From Bifidobacterium breve (GTDB lineage Bacteria > Actinomycetota > Thermoleophilia > Solirubrobacterales > Solirubrobacteraceae), in the NCBI GenBank assembly GCA_945881845.1, contig CAMCVN010000004.1, positions 1 through 64,000 of the forward strand: a DNA stretch of 64,000 nucleotides, in the 5' to 3' direction. Each line of letters starts with the position of its first letter. Position 1 is the first letter of the stretch. Under the pieces are notes generated by a model. That model made no database searches. It saw only the letters and a list, made by a program, of their open reading frames with translations, and was not told the origin of the DNA. Both the position numbers and the translations under genes were made by a program. Below, one piece after another: positions 19,510 to 29,740 of this stretch.

Positions 19510-20462
19510 TCGTAAACCTGCCGGTAGCGACGGACAAAGCGAATCGAGATCATGTTCAGGATCAGCGTCATCAGGAAGAGCGCGAAGCCGACCGCGAAGA
19601 TCGCCTTGTACCCGGTTGAGCCTGTCGGCACGTCGCCTTTGCCGGTCGCGCCGATGAAGGCCGTCATCGTCTCCATCGGGTTGCGCGGATCGAGCGAAGT
19701 CGTCGGTACTTGGCCGGCCGCAATCAGCACGACCATCGTCTCACCGACAGCGCGCGAGGCGCCGAGTACGACTCCCGCCGTGATCCCCGAAAGCGCTGCG
19801 GGAACAACCACCCGCACCGTCACCTGGCGGCGACTTGCGCCGAGGCCATAGGCGCCTTCGCGCAGGCTCTGCGGCACGGCCGACATTGCGTCCTCGGCGA
19901 CCGACGCGACCGTTGGCACGATCAGCACGCCGACGATGATGCCCCCAGCGAGGCCGTTGAAAACCGAAACGTCCATTCCCAAGAACCCTTGGAGAACCGA
20001 TGGGGTGAAGAAGGTAAGCGCGAAGTAGCCGAAGACAACGGTCGGCACTCCGGCAAGCAGCTCAAGCGTTGGCTTTACTGCCTTGCGGACCCGCGGGCTC
20101 GCGTACTCACTGAGGAATGCTGCCGTACCGATGCCAAGCGGGATTGCCACGATCAGCGCAATTCCACTGATTATCAGAGTTCCTTGGACTAGCGGACGGA
20201 TTCCAAACTGCGGGTCAGAGAAGAGCGGCGTCCACTGCCCATCGGTGAGGAAGCCGCTGGCAGTGACCGCATCGTCGGCGAAGAAGGCCAGCGTCTCGCC
20301 GGTCAGCGAGACGACGATCCCAACAGTGATCACAACCGATGTAGCCGCCGCGCAGAAGAGCGCGAAGGCGATCGCCTTTTCGCCAATACGGCGGCGCGCT
20401 GGGCCGAATACCGATTCGGCAGTCGGCCCAGCTACACCACTCGCGATCGAAGGGGTCGCCAC
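19506..20462 (-). CDS. pstC: Phosphate ABC transporter permease PstC
   Basis: 318 aa. Six predicted helices, with the EAA loop REGAYGLGASRRQVTVRVVVPAALSGI near residues 206-232 and PTLELLAGVPTVVFGYFAL typical of PstC. The start is GTG 20462, 12 nt after the pstS stop, with AAGG upstream. Member of the pstS-C-A-B-phoU operon. Confidence 0.95.
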   Translation of the reverse strand: MATPSIASGVAGPTAESVFGPARRRIGEKAIAFALFCAAATSVVITVGIVVSLTGETLAFFADDAVTASGFLTDGQWTPLFSDPQFGIRPLVQGTLIISGIALIVAIPLGIGTAAFLSEYASPRVRKAVKPTLELLAGVPTVVFGYFALTFFTPSVLQGFLGMDVSVFNGLAGGIIVGVLIVPTVASVAEDAMSAVPQSLREGAYGLGASRRQVTVRVVVPAALSGITAGVVLGASRAVGETMVVLIAAGQVPTTSLDPRNPMETMTAFIGATGKGDVPTGSTGYKAIFAVGFALFLMTLILNMISIRFVRRYRQVYE

Positions 20463-20474
20463 AGGTGCGACGCC

Positions 20475-21419
20475 TTAGCTGCCTTCGGCCTTCGACAACG
20501 CGGCCTTGGCCTCCGTCAACTGAGCGGCCGTGAGCGGCACGATCTGCGCCGTCTTCGCGGACTCGTCAGCGTTAGCGACGACGTAGTCGATGAACGCCTT
20601 GACCTGCGGCTTGTCGGCCAGTGACGCTGTGTTGACGTACATGTAGAGCATCCGTGAGAGCGGCTTGTAAGTGCCATTCTGGATCGTCTCAACCGATGGC
20701 TTGATGCAACCATCGCCGCCGTCTACGCCAACTAGGTTCAGCTTGTCGGCATTGGTCTCGTAGTACGAGAAACCGAAGTAGCCGAGCGCGGTCTTGTCGC
20801 CCTCAACACCCTGAACAAGAACGTTGTCGTCCTCAGATGGCTGGTAGTCGGTCCGCGTGTTGCCCTTCTCGCCGTTGATCTCCTCGGTGAAGAAGTCGAA
20901 CGTGCCGGAATCGGTTCCTGGGCCGTAGAGCGAAACCTTGCCGGCCGGCGTGCCGCTGCCGAGCTGGCTGTAGTTGCTGACGGTTGAGCCCTTCTTCCAG
21001 AGCTGATTTAGCTGATCGGTCGTCAGGCAGGCGATCTTCAGATCCGGGTTTGTGACGATCGCGATGCCATCATTGGCAACCGCGATCTGGGCGTACTCAA
21101 CGTTGTTCTTCTTGCAGATCGGGACCTCATCAGCGTCATCGATCGGCCGTGAAGCGTCAGCGATGTCAATCTCTCCAGCACAGAACTTTTCGAAGCCGCC
21201 GCCAGTGCCGGACTCACCGACCGTGATCTTGACGTCCGGGTTTTCACCCTGGAAGCCCTCGGCCGCAGCCTGAGCGAATGGGAAGACGGTGCTTGAGCCG
21301 TCAACGGCTACAGCACCAGAGACGGAGCTAGTGCTGCCGCTGTCGCTACTACTGCCGCAGGCCGCGACTGAAAGAGCGAGCGCGCCAGCTAGAACGGTGA
21401 TGATCAATCGTTTCTGCAT
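20475..21419 (-). CDS. pstS: Phosphate-binding lipoprotein PstS
   Basis: 314 aa. A lipoprotein signal with lipobox SVAAC (Cys at 21), then a Ser-rich linker. Phosphate-binding loops are intact: VDGSSTVFPF near 43, GESGTGGGFEKF, ADASRPI, and TDSGTFDFF. The ATG at 21419 has GAGAGG about 12 nt upstream. A TACAAT -10 and a two-unit PHO-box-like repeat are found further upstream. First gene of the pst operon. Confidence 0.95.
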   Translation of the reverse strand: MQKRLIITVLAGALALSVAACGSSSDSGSTSSVSGAVAVDGSSTVFPFAQAAAEGFQGENPDVKITVGESGTGGGFEKFCAGEIDIADASRPIDDADEVPICKKNNVEYAQIAVANDGIAIVTNPDLKIACLTTDQLNQLWKKGSTVSNYSQLGSGTPAGKVSLYGPGTDSGTFDFFTEEINGEKGNTRTDYQPSEDDNVLVQGVEGDKTALGYFGFSYYETNADKLNLVGVDGGDGCIKPSVETIQNGTYKPLSRMLYMYVNTASLADKPQVKAFIDYVVANADESAKTAQIVPLTAAQLTEAKAALSKAEGS

Positions 21420-21452
21420 AGGAGAATTGAGCCTCTCTAATCGGGTTCATTA

Positions 21453-21458
21453 ATTGTA
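21453..21458 (-). promoter_or_regulatory. Candidate -10 box of the pst operon
   Basis: TACAAT on the minus strand (one mismatch from TATAAT), 33 nt before the pstS ATG. The PHO-box-like repeats begin 32 nt upstream of it, a spacing nearly identical to that seen at the receiver-less regulator gene. Confidence 0.55.
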
Positions 21459-21489
21459 CGGGACACTGGCACGTCGGCCGCCCGAGGTT

Positions 21490-21511
21490 ATGAACGTGCT
21501 GTTAACTGCAA
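21490..21511 (-). promoter_or_regulatory. Candidate PHO box upstream of pstS
   Basis: On the minus strand two 11-bp units follow each other, GTTAACAGCAC and GTTCATAACCT, which resemble the GTTCACC-type 11-bp direct repeats bound by actinobacterial PhoP. The 11-bp phasing matches the stronger triple repeat at 23006-23032. It lies about 70 nt upstream of the pstS start codon. Confidence 0.5.
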
Positions 21512-21552
21512 CAACGAGATCTTGCGCTGGCGATCAGCCAGCGATTTGCTTG

Positions 21553-22512
21553 TCAGCCCGTGATTTGCTTGTAACGGCCGGTCTCGCGCAGCCAGCGGGC
21601 TCGCTCGTCGATGATCTGCTCAGCTGTTAGCGGCACAAGGAAGTAACTGCTTGCAAATCGAGCGGCGTTGGCCATCGTTACTTCGACAAAGGTCCCGACC
21701 GCCGTCGCCGGACCGGAAGTCGCGCGGTCGAAGTAGTAGTAGAGCGGCCGTGAAGGCTGGTAGCTGTGATCCTGGATCGTGGACAGTTTCGGCGCAACGC
21801 AGCCGCTGCCGTCATCGACCGCGACCGTGCTGACCGGTGACAGTTGATCGCGAACCCAGGCGTAGTCGAAGTAGCCAAGCGCGTTCTTGTCGGCCGCGAC
21901 CGCTGCGATCAAGGCCGCAGCTTGCGGATAGACGTAAGGCTTGTAGTCGCTGCGTGAATCGCCGGCCCTGCCGCTGATCGTTGACGTGAACAGTTCGAAT
22001 GCGGCCGAGCTTGCCGTCGGCCCAAAGAGCGACACCGGCGCCGCCGACAGGCCGCCGCCGAGTTGGTCGTAGTTGTCAACCTTCGAACCGCTCTTCCAAA
22101 GCGAATTGAGCTGCGAGCTAGTCAGGCAGCTGGCGCCGAGCGACCGGTTGGCGATCACGACCGCTGCCTGATGGGCGACGATCAAGCGTTGGTAGTTGAC
22201 GCCGTTCTTGGCACAGGCACGCTGTTCGCTTGAACTCAGCGGCCTCGTCACGGCAGCGATTTCGACCTTCCCAGCACAGAACCGCTGCAACGCAGCGCTA
22301 TCGCCCGACGCCAGCACCGCGGTCGTCGAGTCGCCGGTGACTTCGCGGAAGATCTGCTCAGCTTTTTCATTGAAAGGTTGCATCGATCGCGAGCCATCGA
22401 TGACAACGCGGCCGCTCACACTCTGCAGCTTGGCCGCCGAGTCAGCGCCGCAGGCGCCGAGCGCAAGCACGAGCGCTGCACAGATGACTAGCCCAACAAA
22501 CCTCCGCTGCAC
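21553..22512 (-). CDS. Divergent PstS-like lipoprotein with altered phosphate-binding loops
   Basis: 319 aa, lipobox LALGAC (Cys at 20). Overall it aligns with the adjacent PstS (VVIDGSRSMQPF; FCAGKVEIAAVTRPL; LTSSQLNSLWKSGSKVDNYDQLGGG; YKPYVYPQAA). Loops that contact phosphate in PstS are changed: SGTGGG becomes SGDSAA and DSGTFDFF becomes SSAAFELF. So it may bind another oxyanion, bind weakly, or act as a sensor. It lies directly downstream of the receiver-less regulator gene, same strand, 58 nt apart with an inverted repeat between them. Confidence 0.85.
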   Translation of the reverse strand: MQRRFVGLVICAALVLALGACGADSAAKLQSVSGRVVIDGSRSMQPFNEKAEQIFREVTGDSTTAVLASGDSAALQRFCAGKVEIAAVTRPLSSSEQRACAKNGVNYQRLIVAHQAAVVIANRSLGASCLTSSQLNSLWKSGSKVDNYDQLGGGLSAAPVSLFGPTASSAAFELFTSTISGRAGDSRSDYKPYVYPQAAALIAAVAADKNALGYFDYAWVRDQLSPVSTVAVDDGSGCVAPKLSTIQDHSYQPSRPLYYYFDRATSGPATAVGTFVEVTMANAARFASSYFLVPLTAEQIIDERARWLRETGRYKQITG

Positions 22513-22514
22513 GT

Positions 22515-22551
22515 GAATACCCCTAGGTCGCCTTGTAGGCGAAGAGTATTC
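22515..22551. repeat. Nested inverted repeat between the PstS-like gene and the receiver-less regulator
   Basis: GAATAC (22515-22520) pairs with GTATTC (22546-22551), and inside it TCGCC (22528-22532) pairs with GGCGA (22538-22542) around a 5-nt loop. On the transcript of the regulator it lies just before the PstS-like start codon. It lacks a U-run, so a regulatory or partial-termination hairpin is more likely than a full terminator. Confidence 0.45.
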
Positions 22552-22570
22552 GGGCCGCGGCGGACCTCAC

Positions 22571-22960
22571 CTACAGGGCAGCGTCGAGCGCGCCGTTTTC
22601 GTCGGCCGACTCAAGCATTGGCGCGAAGCGATAGCCGAAACCGACGTGGGTGTGGATGAATGACCAGCTCGGCAATGCGCGAGCCAATTTGACCCGCAGC
22701 CGGCGCACGTAGACATCGACGGTTCGATCACCGGGGCGAAGCGGTTCGCCCCAGACGGCCTCGTATAGCTCTTCGCGGCGGACGATCCGGCCGTCGTTGC
22801 GTGCCAGTTCGACGAGTAGCCCAAACTCACGGACCGAGAGATGAAGCGCAACTCCACCGGCCGACGCCAAACCTTCGCTCGGGTGCAGCTCTAGCGGGCC
22901 GAAGCTGAAGACGCCGATCGATTCTTGCCCGTCAACGGCTTCGGATTGATGCAGGGTCAC
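22571..22960 (-). CDS. Receiver-less OmpR/PhoB-type winged-helix DNA-binding protein
   Basis: 129 aa from GTG 22960. Nearly the whole protein is a winged helix: LSVREFGLLVELARNDGRIVRREE, then VDVYVRRLRVKL and the C-terminal SFIHTHVGFGYRFAPM. This closely matches the effector domain of the PhoB-type regulator at 16054 (YIHTHFGVGYRFA). No receiver domain precedes it: the frame opens to 23161, but those codons are not receiver-like and cross a triple PHO box and the divergent gene. A CAAACT hexamer lies 7 nt before the GTG. Probable Pho-regulon DNA-binding protein acting without its own phosphorylation. Confidence 0.78.
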   Translation of the reverse strand: MTLHQSEAVDGQESIGVFSFGPLELHPSEGLASAGGVALHLSVREFGLLVELARNDGRIVRREELYEAVWGEPLRPGDRTVDVYVRRLRVKLARALPSWSFIHTHVGFGYRFAPMLESADENGALDAAL

Positions 22961-23005
22961 GCTCAGGAGTTTGAACGCCGCGGCCGCGCCACTCTTTACC
23001 GAGGG

Positions 23006-23032
23006 GTGAAGCCACTGTGAACGAGTGGTGAA
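23006..23032 (-). promoter_or_regulatory. Triple PHO-box-like direct repeat in a divergent promoter
   Basis: GTGAA occurs at 23006, 23017 and 23028 (TTCAC on the minus strand), exactly 11 bp apart, within units such as GGTGAAG and TGTGAACG. This matches the 11-bp direct-repeat architecture of actinobacterial PHO boxes (GTTCACC type). The nearest unit lies 33 nt from the -10-like CAAACT of the receiver-less regulator gene and 40 nt from the TAACTT -10 of the DUF47 gene, so it could control both. Confidence 0.72.
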
Positions 23033-23084
23033 GAAAACTCTGCTCAACAGCAGCCACGACGGCCGAGGCGCTAACTTGCCGCCG

Positions 23085-23711
23085 ATGGCTATGCGAACAG
23101 GATCAAACGACGACGCCGTGCTTGCACTGCTCGAAGAGTCGGGCCGCAACATCGAGCGCACAGCGATGGTGCTGCGTGACTTGATCGCCGATTACCCGCT
23201 GCACGCCGAGCTGGCGCGCGAGCTAGTTGTGCTCGAACACGAGGGCGACCGCATCACGCACGACCTGATCGTGCAACTGGGCAGCCAGAAGAAGACGGCC
23301 GTTGTGACGGCCGAAGACGGCTACGCGCTGGCGACGACACTTGACGACATCGTTGACTACGCCGAACAGACAGGCGACATGCTCGGCGTCTACGGCGTTG
23401 AGGCGCCGATGGAGCAGGCCGTGCAGATGTCGGAGGTGCTCGTCGGCGCCTGCGAACAGGTTGCCGAGGCGCTCCGTTCTTTGCGCTCAGGAACCGATAT
23501 TAACCCTGCCCTAGTTGAGATTCACAGGCTCGAGAACGAAGGCGACACGCTCCATCGCGCCGCGCTCGCGGCGCTATTCACCGGCGGCATCGACCCGATG
23601 GTCGTGATCCGCTGGAAGGACATCTTCACCTGGATCGAGGGCAGCATCGATTCATGCGAGCAGGTAGCGCACCGGCTCGAAGGCATTGTGCTGCGCGCCG
23701 GCCGCAGCTGA
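23085..23711 (+). CDS. DUF47/PhoU-like phosphate transport accessory protein
   Basis: 208 aa from ATG 23085. Earlier in-frame starts (GTG 23025) fall inside the PHO-box repeat, whereas TAACTT sits 7 nt before this ATG. All-helical DUF47 (Pit accessory, PhoU-like) protein with the ELVVLEHEGDRITHDLIVQL and HRLENEGDTLHRAALAALF metal-binding-type motifs and a final WKDIFTWIEGSIDSCEQVAH helix. In other bacteria such proteins are encoded with low-affinity phosphate permease PitA; no pit gene is adjacent here. It is divergent from the receiver-less regulator and probably phosphate controlled. Confidence 0.85.
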   Translation: MAMRTGSNDDAVLALLEESGRNIERTAMVLRDLIADYPLHAELARELVVLEHEGDRITHDLIVQLGSQKKTAVVTAEDGYALATTLDDIVDYAEQTGDMLGVYGVEAPMEQAVQMSEVLVGACEQVAEALRSLRSGTDINPALVEIHRLENEGDTLHRAALAALFTGGIDPMVVIRWKDIFTWIEGSIDSCEQVAHRLEGIVLRAGRS

Positions 23712-23781
23712 ATAGGCGCTTCTCGGCGCCAAACACGGCCCGCATCAAAACAGGATGTTCACACCAACCGCGTGCTTTCCG

Positions 23782-23807
23782 GCCCCAGTTGCCGTATAAT
23801 TGGGGCA
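23782..23807. promoter_or_regulatory. Leaderless promoter with consensus TATAAT inside an inverted repeat
   Basis: TATAAT at 23795-23800 is a perfect -10 and ends 7 nt before the GTG at 23808, so the mRNA should start at the GTG. The -10 is embedded in a near-palindrome, GCCCCAGTT then AATTGGGGC with 7 nt between, one mismatch. A protein bound there would block RNA polymerase. Confidence 0.6.
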
Positions 23808-25992
23808 GTGGCACGCTCGACAAACGCAGCGACGGTCTCTGCAGCCGCAATCGCGGTCGCAGCAGCGATCGCCGGGCCAGCAGCGGCCGCTGACACGGGG
23901 ACCTCGACGGAGACGACGCCGGCCACGACGCCGACGACAACTACGCCGACGACGACGCCCACCACGACGACGCCGGGCGACCTAGGAACGATCCCAGGCA
24001 CAGTTGAAGTCACGAAGCCGCCGAAGGTCAAGAAGCCGAAGCAGACAGCAGCCGACAAGCGCCGCGAGGCAGCAAGACTGTTCCTGATTGAACGCCGTAA
24101 GGCAAGCCAACGGCTTAGCGACCAGACGAAGCTTGACATCGCCTCTTCCCCCTTCGCGGGTCTCGGCTCGCCGCTGATGACGGCGCCGCTGGCGAATGTT
24201 TCAAACGCCGTCCTCGACAGCTTCCGCGTGCCGCCATTCCTTCTGCCGATTTATCAGGCAGCCGGTGTTGAGTACGGGATCCGTTGGGAAGTGCTCGCCG
24301 CTATCAACGAGATCGAAACCGATTACGGCCGCAACCTCTCGATCTCAAGCGCCGGGGCAATGGGCTGGATGCAGTTCATGCCTGGCACTTGGGAGAGCTA
24401 CGGCGTTGACGCCAACCGCGATGGCGTCAAAGACCCGAACAACCCTGTCGATGCAATCTTCGCCGCTGCCCGCTACCTCAAGGCCTCGGGCGCGAACACC
24501 AGCATCGAGAAGGCAATCTTCTCCTACAACCACGCCGACTGGTACGTCGCCGATGTGCTCAAGCGCGCCAAGGCGCTCGCGGCGCTGCCAGCCGACCTGA
24601 TCAGCGCGCTGACCGGGCTGACGATGGGCCGCTCACCGATCACCGGCGCCAACAGCTACTCGAAGGGAAGCTCGAGCGGCGTCGCGATCTACGGCCAGAC
24701 GGGTGCCGCCGCGGTCGCCGTACAGGATGGCCAGATCACCGAGATCGGCCGCAACAAGAAGCTCGGCAACTTCATTCGCCTGCGCGACGTTTACGGCAAC
24801 ACGTACACCTACGGTCAGCTCGATTCGATCGCTGCCAAGCACGTTGTGCCGCGCTCCGATGCGACGACAGCCCGGGTCAGTAGCGAGTCGGCCGCAGTTC
24901 CAGTTCAAGCGAGCGCTGCAACGGCTAGCGCCGCGGGCGGCAAGGAACGGCTCTTCGCAGAACCTCAGCGCCCAGCCTCCTACAGCGCCGGCGGCTCGGC
25001 TCAGGTTGCCGCGACCGGCGCCATGACAGACGGAGGAGCGACCACCAGCGTCGCCTCCGGTGAACTTGGCCTCTACCTTGCGGCGCCCTATTCGCTTCGT
25101 CGCTCCCAAGTTGCGCTACGTCCGCTACGCAAGGGCTCGCAGGTGATCGCTGGGACAATCCTTGGTCGCATCGGCGGGGCATCGTTGGCATTCGACAAGA
25201 ACGACAGCGCCACCCGAAAGGCGGCGAAGAAGCTCGGTCTCGCGCAGCCTCCGCACCTGCGCTTCGAGGTTCGTCCTGCCGGAACCGGCGCGCCAAGGAT
25301 CGACCCAACACCGATCCTCGATGGCTGGAAACTGCTGACAACCAGCGACGTCTACCGCGCGTCCAGCCCAATGCTCGGCTCGAGCGCTGGCAAGGCGACG
25401 ATCGGTCAGATCCTGCTGATGAGCAAAGAAGCACTCGAGCGCCGCGTGCTAGCCAACCCGGCGCTCGACATTTACGAATGCGGCCGCCAGGACATCCAAG
25501 CCGGCGTGATCGACCGCCGCGTACTGGCAACGATGGAGTTCCTCTCCTCCTCCGGTGACAAGCTCAGCATCACGAGCCTGAACTGCGGCCACGGCTTCTA
25601 CACCGCCAGCGGCAACGTCTCCGAGCATTCATCCGGCAGCGCTATGGATATCGCCTCCGTCAACGGGATCTCGATCATGGGCAACCAGGGCGACGGCTCG
25701 GTTACCGATAAGACCGTCCGCAAGCTGCTGACGCTGCAGGGCACGATGAAGCCGCACCAGATCATCACGCTGATGCAGTACGCCGGCAGCGACAACACCT
25801 ACGCGATGGGTGATCACGATGACCACATCCACGTCGGCTTCCAGCCGGGCGTTGGTGCTACCGGCGCCGCCGGGGCGAGAGTTGCAGCGGTACTTGCGCC
25901 TTCACAGTGGGGCCGCCTGGTTGGCCGCCTCGACGCGATCGAGAACCCCGACGTCTCGATGACGCCGAGCCGTTACTCGGTCAAGGTTCGCG

Positions 25993-26012
<20 letters not shown>
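23808..26012 (+). CDS. Secreted peptidoglycan hydrolase: lytic transglycosylase, LytM-like and M15-like domains
   Basis: 734 aa from GTG 23808. A signal peptide (VARSTNAATV to PAAAA) precedes a Thr/Pro-rich linker. Lytic transglycosylase domain around residues 145-260: catalytic Glu in INEIETDYG, SSAGAMGWMQFMPGTW, FSYNHADWYV. A degenerate LytM/M23-like barrel follows (VQDGQITEIGRNKKLGNFIRLRD and, after a long insert, LRFEVRP). The C-terminal domain has H-x6-D (SEHSSGSAMDIA) and DDHIHVGF, the zinc ligands of M15-type peptidases. It overlaps the ABC-F gene head-on by 20 nt. Likely cell-wall remodelling or spore/cell separation; the exact role is unknown. Confidence 0.85.
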
Positions 26013-27987
<1,975 letters not shown>

Positions 27988-28011
27988 GGGGAGATGGTAC
28001 GGTGCCGCGTT

Positions 28012-29418
28012 ATGCGCACTCTCAAGACCTTCTCAGCCCTGACCACCGCTGCCCTCAGCCTGACGCTCGCCGCTTCGGCTGGAGCGGCCGCACCGACCGT
28101 CGTCAAGGTCGGCTCGCTGCCCGGCACGCCAGCCAAGTACAACAAAGTCTTCATCTCCAAGTACGGGCCGAGCAGCGCGAAGAAGGTGCTGCTGCTGATT
28201 CCCGGAACCAATGGCGGCGCCGAGAACTTCGCGCTCATCGGGCCAGAACTCGCGAAGAAGGTTCCTGGCCTTCAGGTCTGGGCGATGGACCGCCGCGAGC
28301 AGGCGCTTGAGGACAACTCGATGATGCAGAAGGTGCTGGCAAACAAGGCGACGGCGCAGCAGGCGCTCGACTACTACCTCGGCTGGGTTCTCAACCCGGC
28401 GCAGAAGGAGAAGTTCACGCCGAAGCAGGCGAAAGATTTCAGGTTCATGAAGGACTGGGGCATGAAGATGCAGGTTGAAGACGCCCGCGCCGTGATCCTT
28501 CAGGCCAAGAAGCAGGGCAAGACCGTGATCCTCGGCGGCCACTCGCTCGGCGCCTCGATGGCCGCCGCTTACGCCGCTTGGGATTTCAACGGCAAGCCCG
28601 GTTACAAGGACATCGCCGGCATCGTCGCGATCGACGGCGGTCTGGCCGGAACCTTTGACGCGACCGACACGGCCGCAGGCGCCCGCGCCAGTCTTGCCAA
28701 GCTCGACGTCACTGCGGCCACCCCCGACGGCCCGTGGGCAAACCTGCTCGGCCTCACGGGCTTCGCTTGGGCAACAGGGCCGTTCGCCCAGATCGGCGCG
28801 CTTGCCGCGCTGAAGGCGCCGAACGCACTCTCGGTGCTTGCCTCCTTCCCGCTGCTCCCTTCATACCTGAAGGCTGATGTGCCGACGACGAACGAAGGCG
28901 CGCTCGGCTTCGCCTTCGACAACGACACCTCGCCGAAGGCGCTCTCGCTGATTCAGGTTCGCGCCGGTCAGCTGGCGACGAGCGGCGATCCGCGCGGCTG
29001 GCAGAACGGCGAAGTGACGCCGGTGCAGAACATCGCCAAAGGCTTTGCCGGCAACCAGTACGGCACCAACAGCGTTGACTGGTACTACCCGGCGCGACTG
29101 AACGTTGACACCGGCGGTGCCAGCTCAATGGATCGCAACAGCCCGGCCGCCAAGGTGCTCGGGCTACGGGTATGGCACATCAAGGACGTCAACGTTCCCT
29201 ACTACGCCTTCCAGACCTCGCTGAGCGGCTCGCGCGACGGAGTTGTCAACGGCGCAAAGAACTTCGCAGCGCGCTCGAAGGTGCCAAAGAGCGGCCTTGT
29301 AATCGTTGACGCGAAGACAACGACAAGCCACCTGGACCCGCTGCTGGCAGCGCCGGCAACGAACGATTTCCTCAAGACCGTGATTCCGTTCTTGAAGTCG
29401 AAGATCAAGACCCGTTGA
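28012..29418 (+). CDS. Secreted alpha/beta hydrolase, substrate unknown
   Basis: 468 aa from ATG 28012; an ATG six codons upstream opens the frame but TACGGT (27998-28003) lies 8 nt before 28012, fitting a leaderless start, and the signal peptide (MRTLKTFSALTTAALSLTLAASAGA) begins here. Oxyanion-type LLIPGTNGG is at 62-69 and the nucleophile elbow G-H-S178-L-G in VILGGHSLGASMAA. A triad Asp (IVAIDGGL) and a C-terminal His (TSHLDPL) are plausible. Probably an extracellular esterase. Confidence 0.8.
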   Translation: MRTLKTFSALTTAALSLTLAASAGAAAPTVVKVGSLPGTPAKYNKVFISKYGPSSAKKVLLLIPGTNGGAENFALIGPELAKKVPGLQVWAMDRREQALEDNSMMQKVLANKATAQQALDYYLGWVLNPAQKEKFTPKQAKDFRFMKDWGMKMQVEDARAVILQAKKQGKTVILGGHSLGASMAAAYAAWDFNGKPGYKDIAGIVAIDGGLAGTFDATDTAAGARASLAKLDVTAATPDGPWANLLGLTGFAWATGPFAQIGALAALKAPNALSVLASFPLLPSYLKADVPTTNEGALGFAFDNDTSPKALSLIQVRAGQLATSGDPRGWQNGEVTPVQNIAKGFAGNQYGTNSVDWYYPARLNVDTGGASSMDRNSPAAKVLGLRVWHIKDVNVPYYAFQTSLSGSRDGVVNGAKNFAARSKVPKSGLVIVDAKTTTSHLDPLLAAPATNDFLKTVIPFLKSKIKTR

Positions 29419-29438
29419 GCATTCGATAAGCTTTCGGC

Positions 29439-29732
29439 GTGACCTTCCGAGTCCTCGCCGTACTCCCAGCTTCAGCCGTCAGCGTGCTGCTGCTTGCCCC
29501 GGCTGCGCTCGCCGCGACGCCACAGGAGCCGATCAGCGGCGAAGGAACCTACGGTGCGGCCACCGACCGCGTCGTGACGATGACGGGCTTCATGGTTATC
29601 GCCTTCTTCCCACTCTTCATCCTCTGCATGAGCCTGCTTCAGTGGCGCCTAGAGAAGCGCAAAGAGGCTCGCAAAGACGCCGCCAAGCGTCTCAAGGCTG
29701 CAGCCGGCGACAGCTGGCAAGCCGGCTGGTAG
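29439..29732 (+). CDS. Small membrane protein with signal peptide and charged C-terminal tail
   Basis: 97 aa. Residues 1-25 look like a signal peptide (ending ALAA), followed by a short external segment, one transmembrane helix (GFMVIAFFPLFILCMSLLQW) and a Lys/Arg/Glu-rich cytoplasmic tail (RLEKRKEARKDAAKRLK). The start is GTG 29439, 6 nt after TAAGCT, the local leaderless pattern. Coding support comes from this promoter spacing and the amphipathic organisation; no family recognised. Confidence 0.6.
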   Translation: MTFRVLAVLPASAVSVLLLAPAALAATPQEPISGEGTYGAATDRVVTMTGFMVIAFFPLFILCMSLLQWRLEKRKEARKDAAKRLKAAAGDSWQAGW

Positions 29733-29740
29733 CACTTCTC

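Noticed and set aside
22961-23161. N-terminal extension of the receiver-less regulator open frame
   Set aside because: It crosses the PHO-box repeats and the start of the divergent DUF47 gene, and is not similar to a receiver domain.
23920-23975. Short ACGACGCC-like repeats resembling a repeat array
   Set aside because: They encode the Thr/Pro linker of the murein hydrolase; low-complexity coding, not CRISPR.
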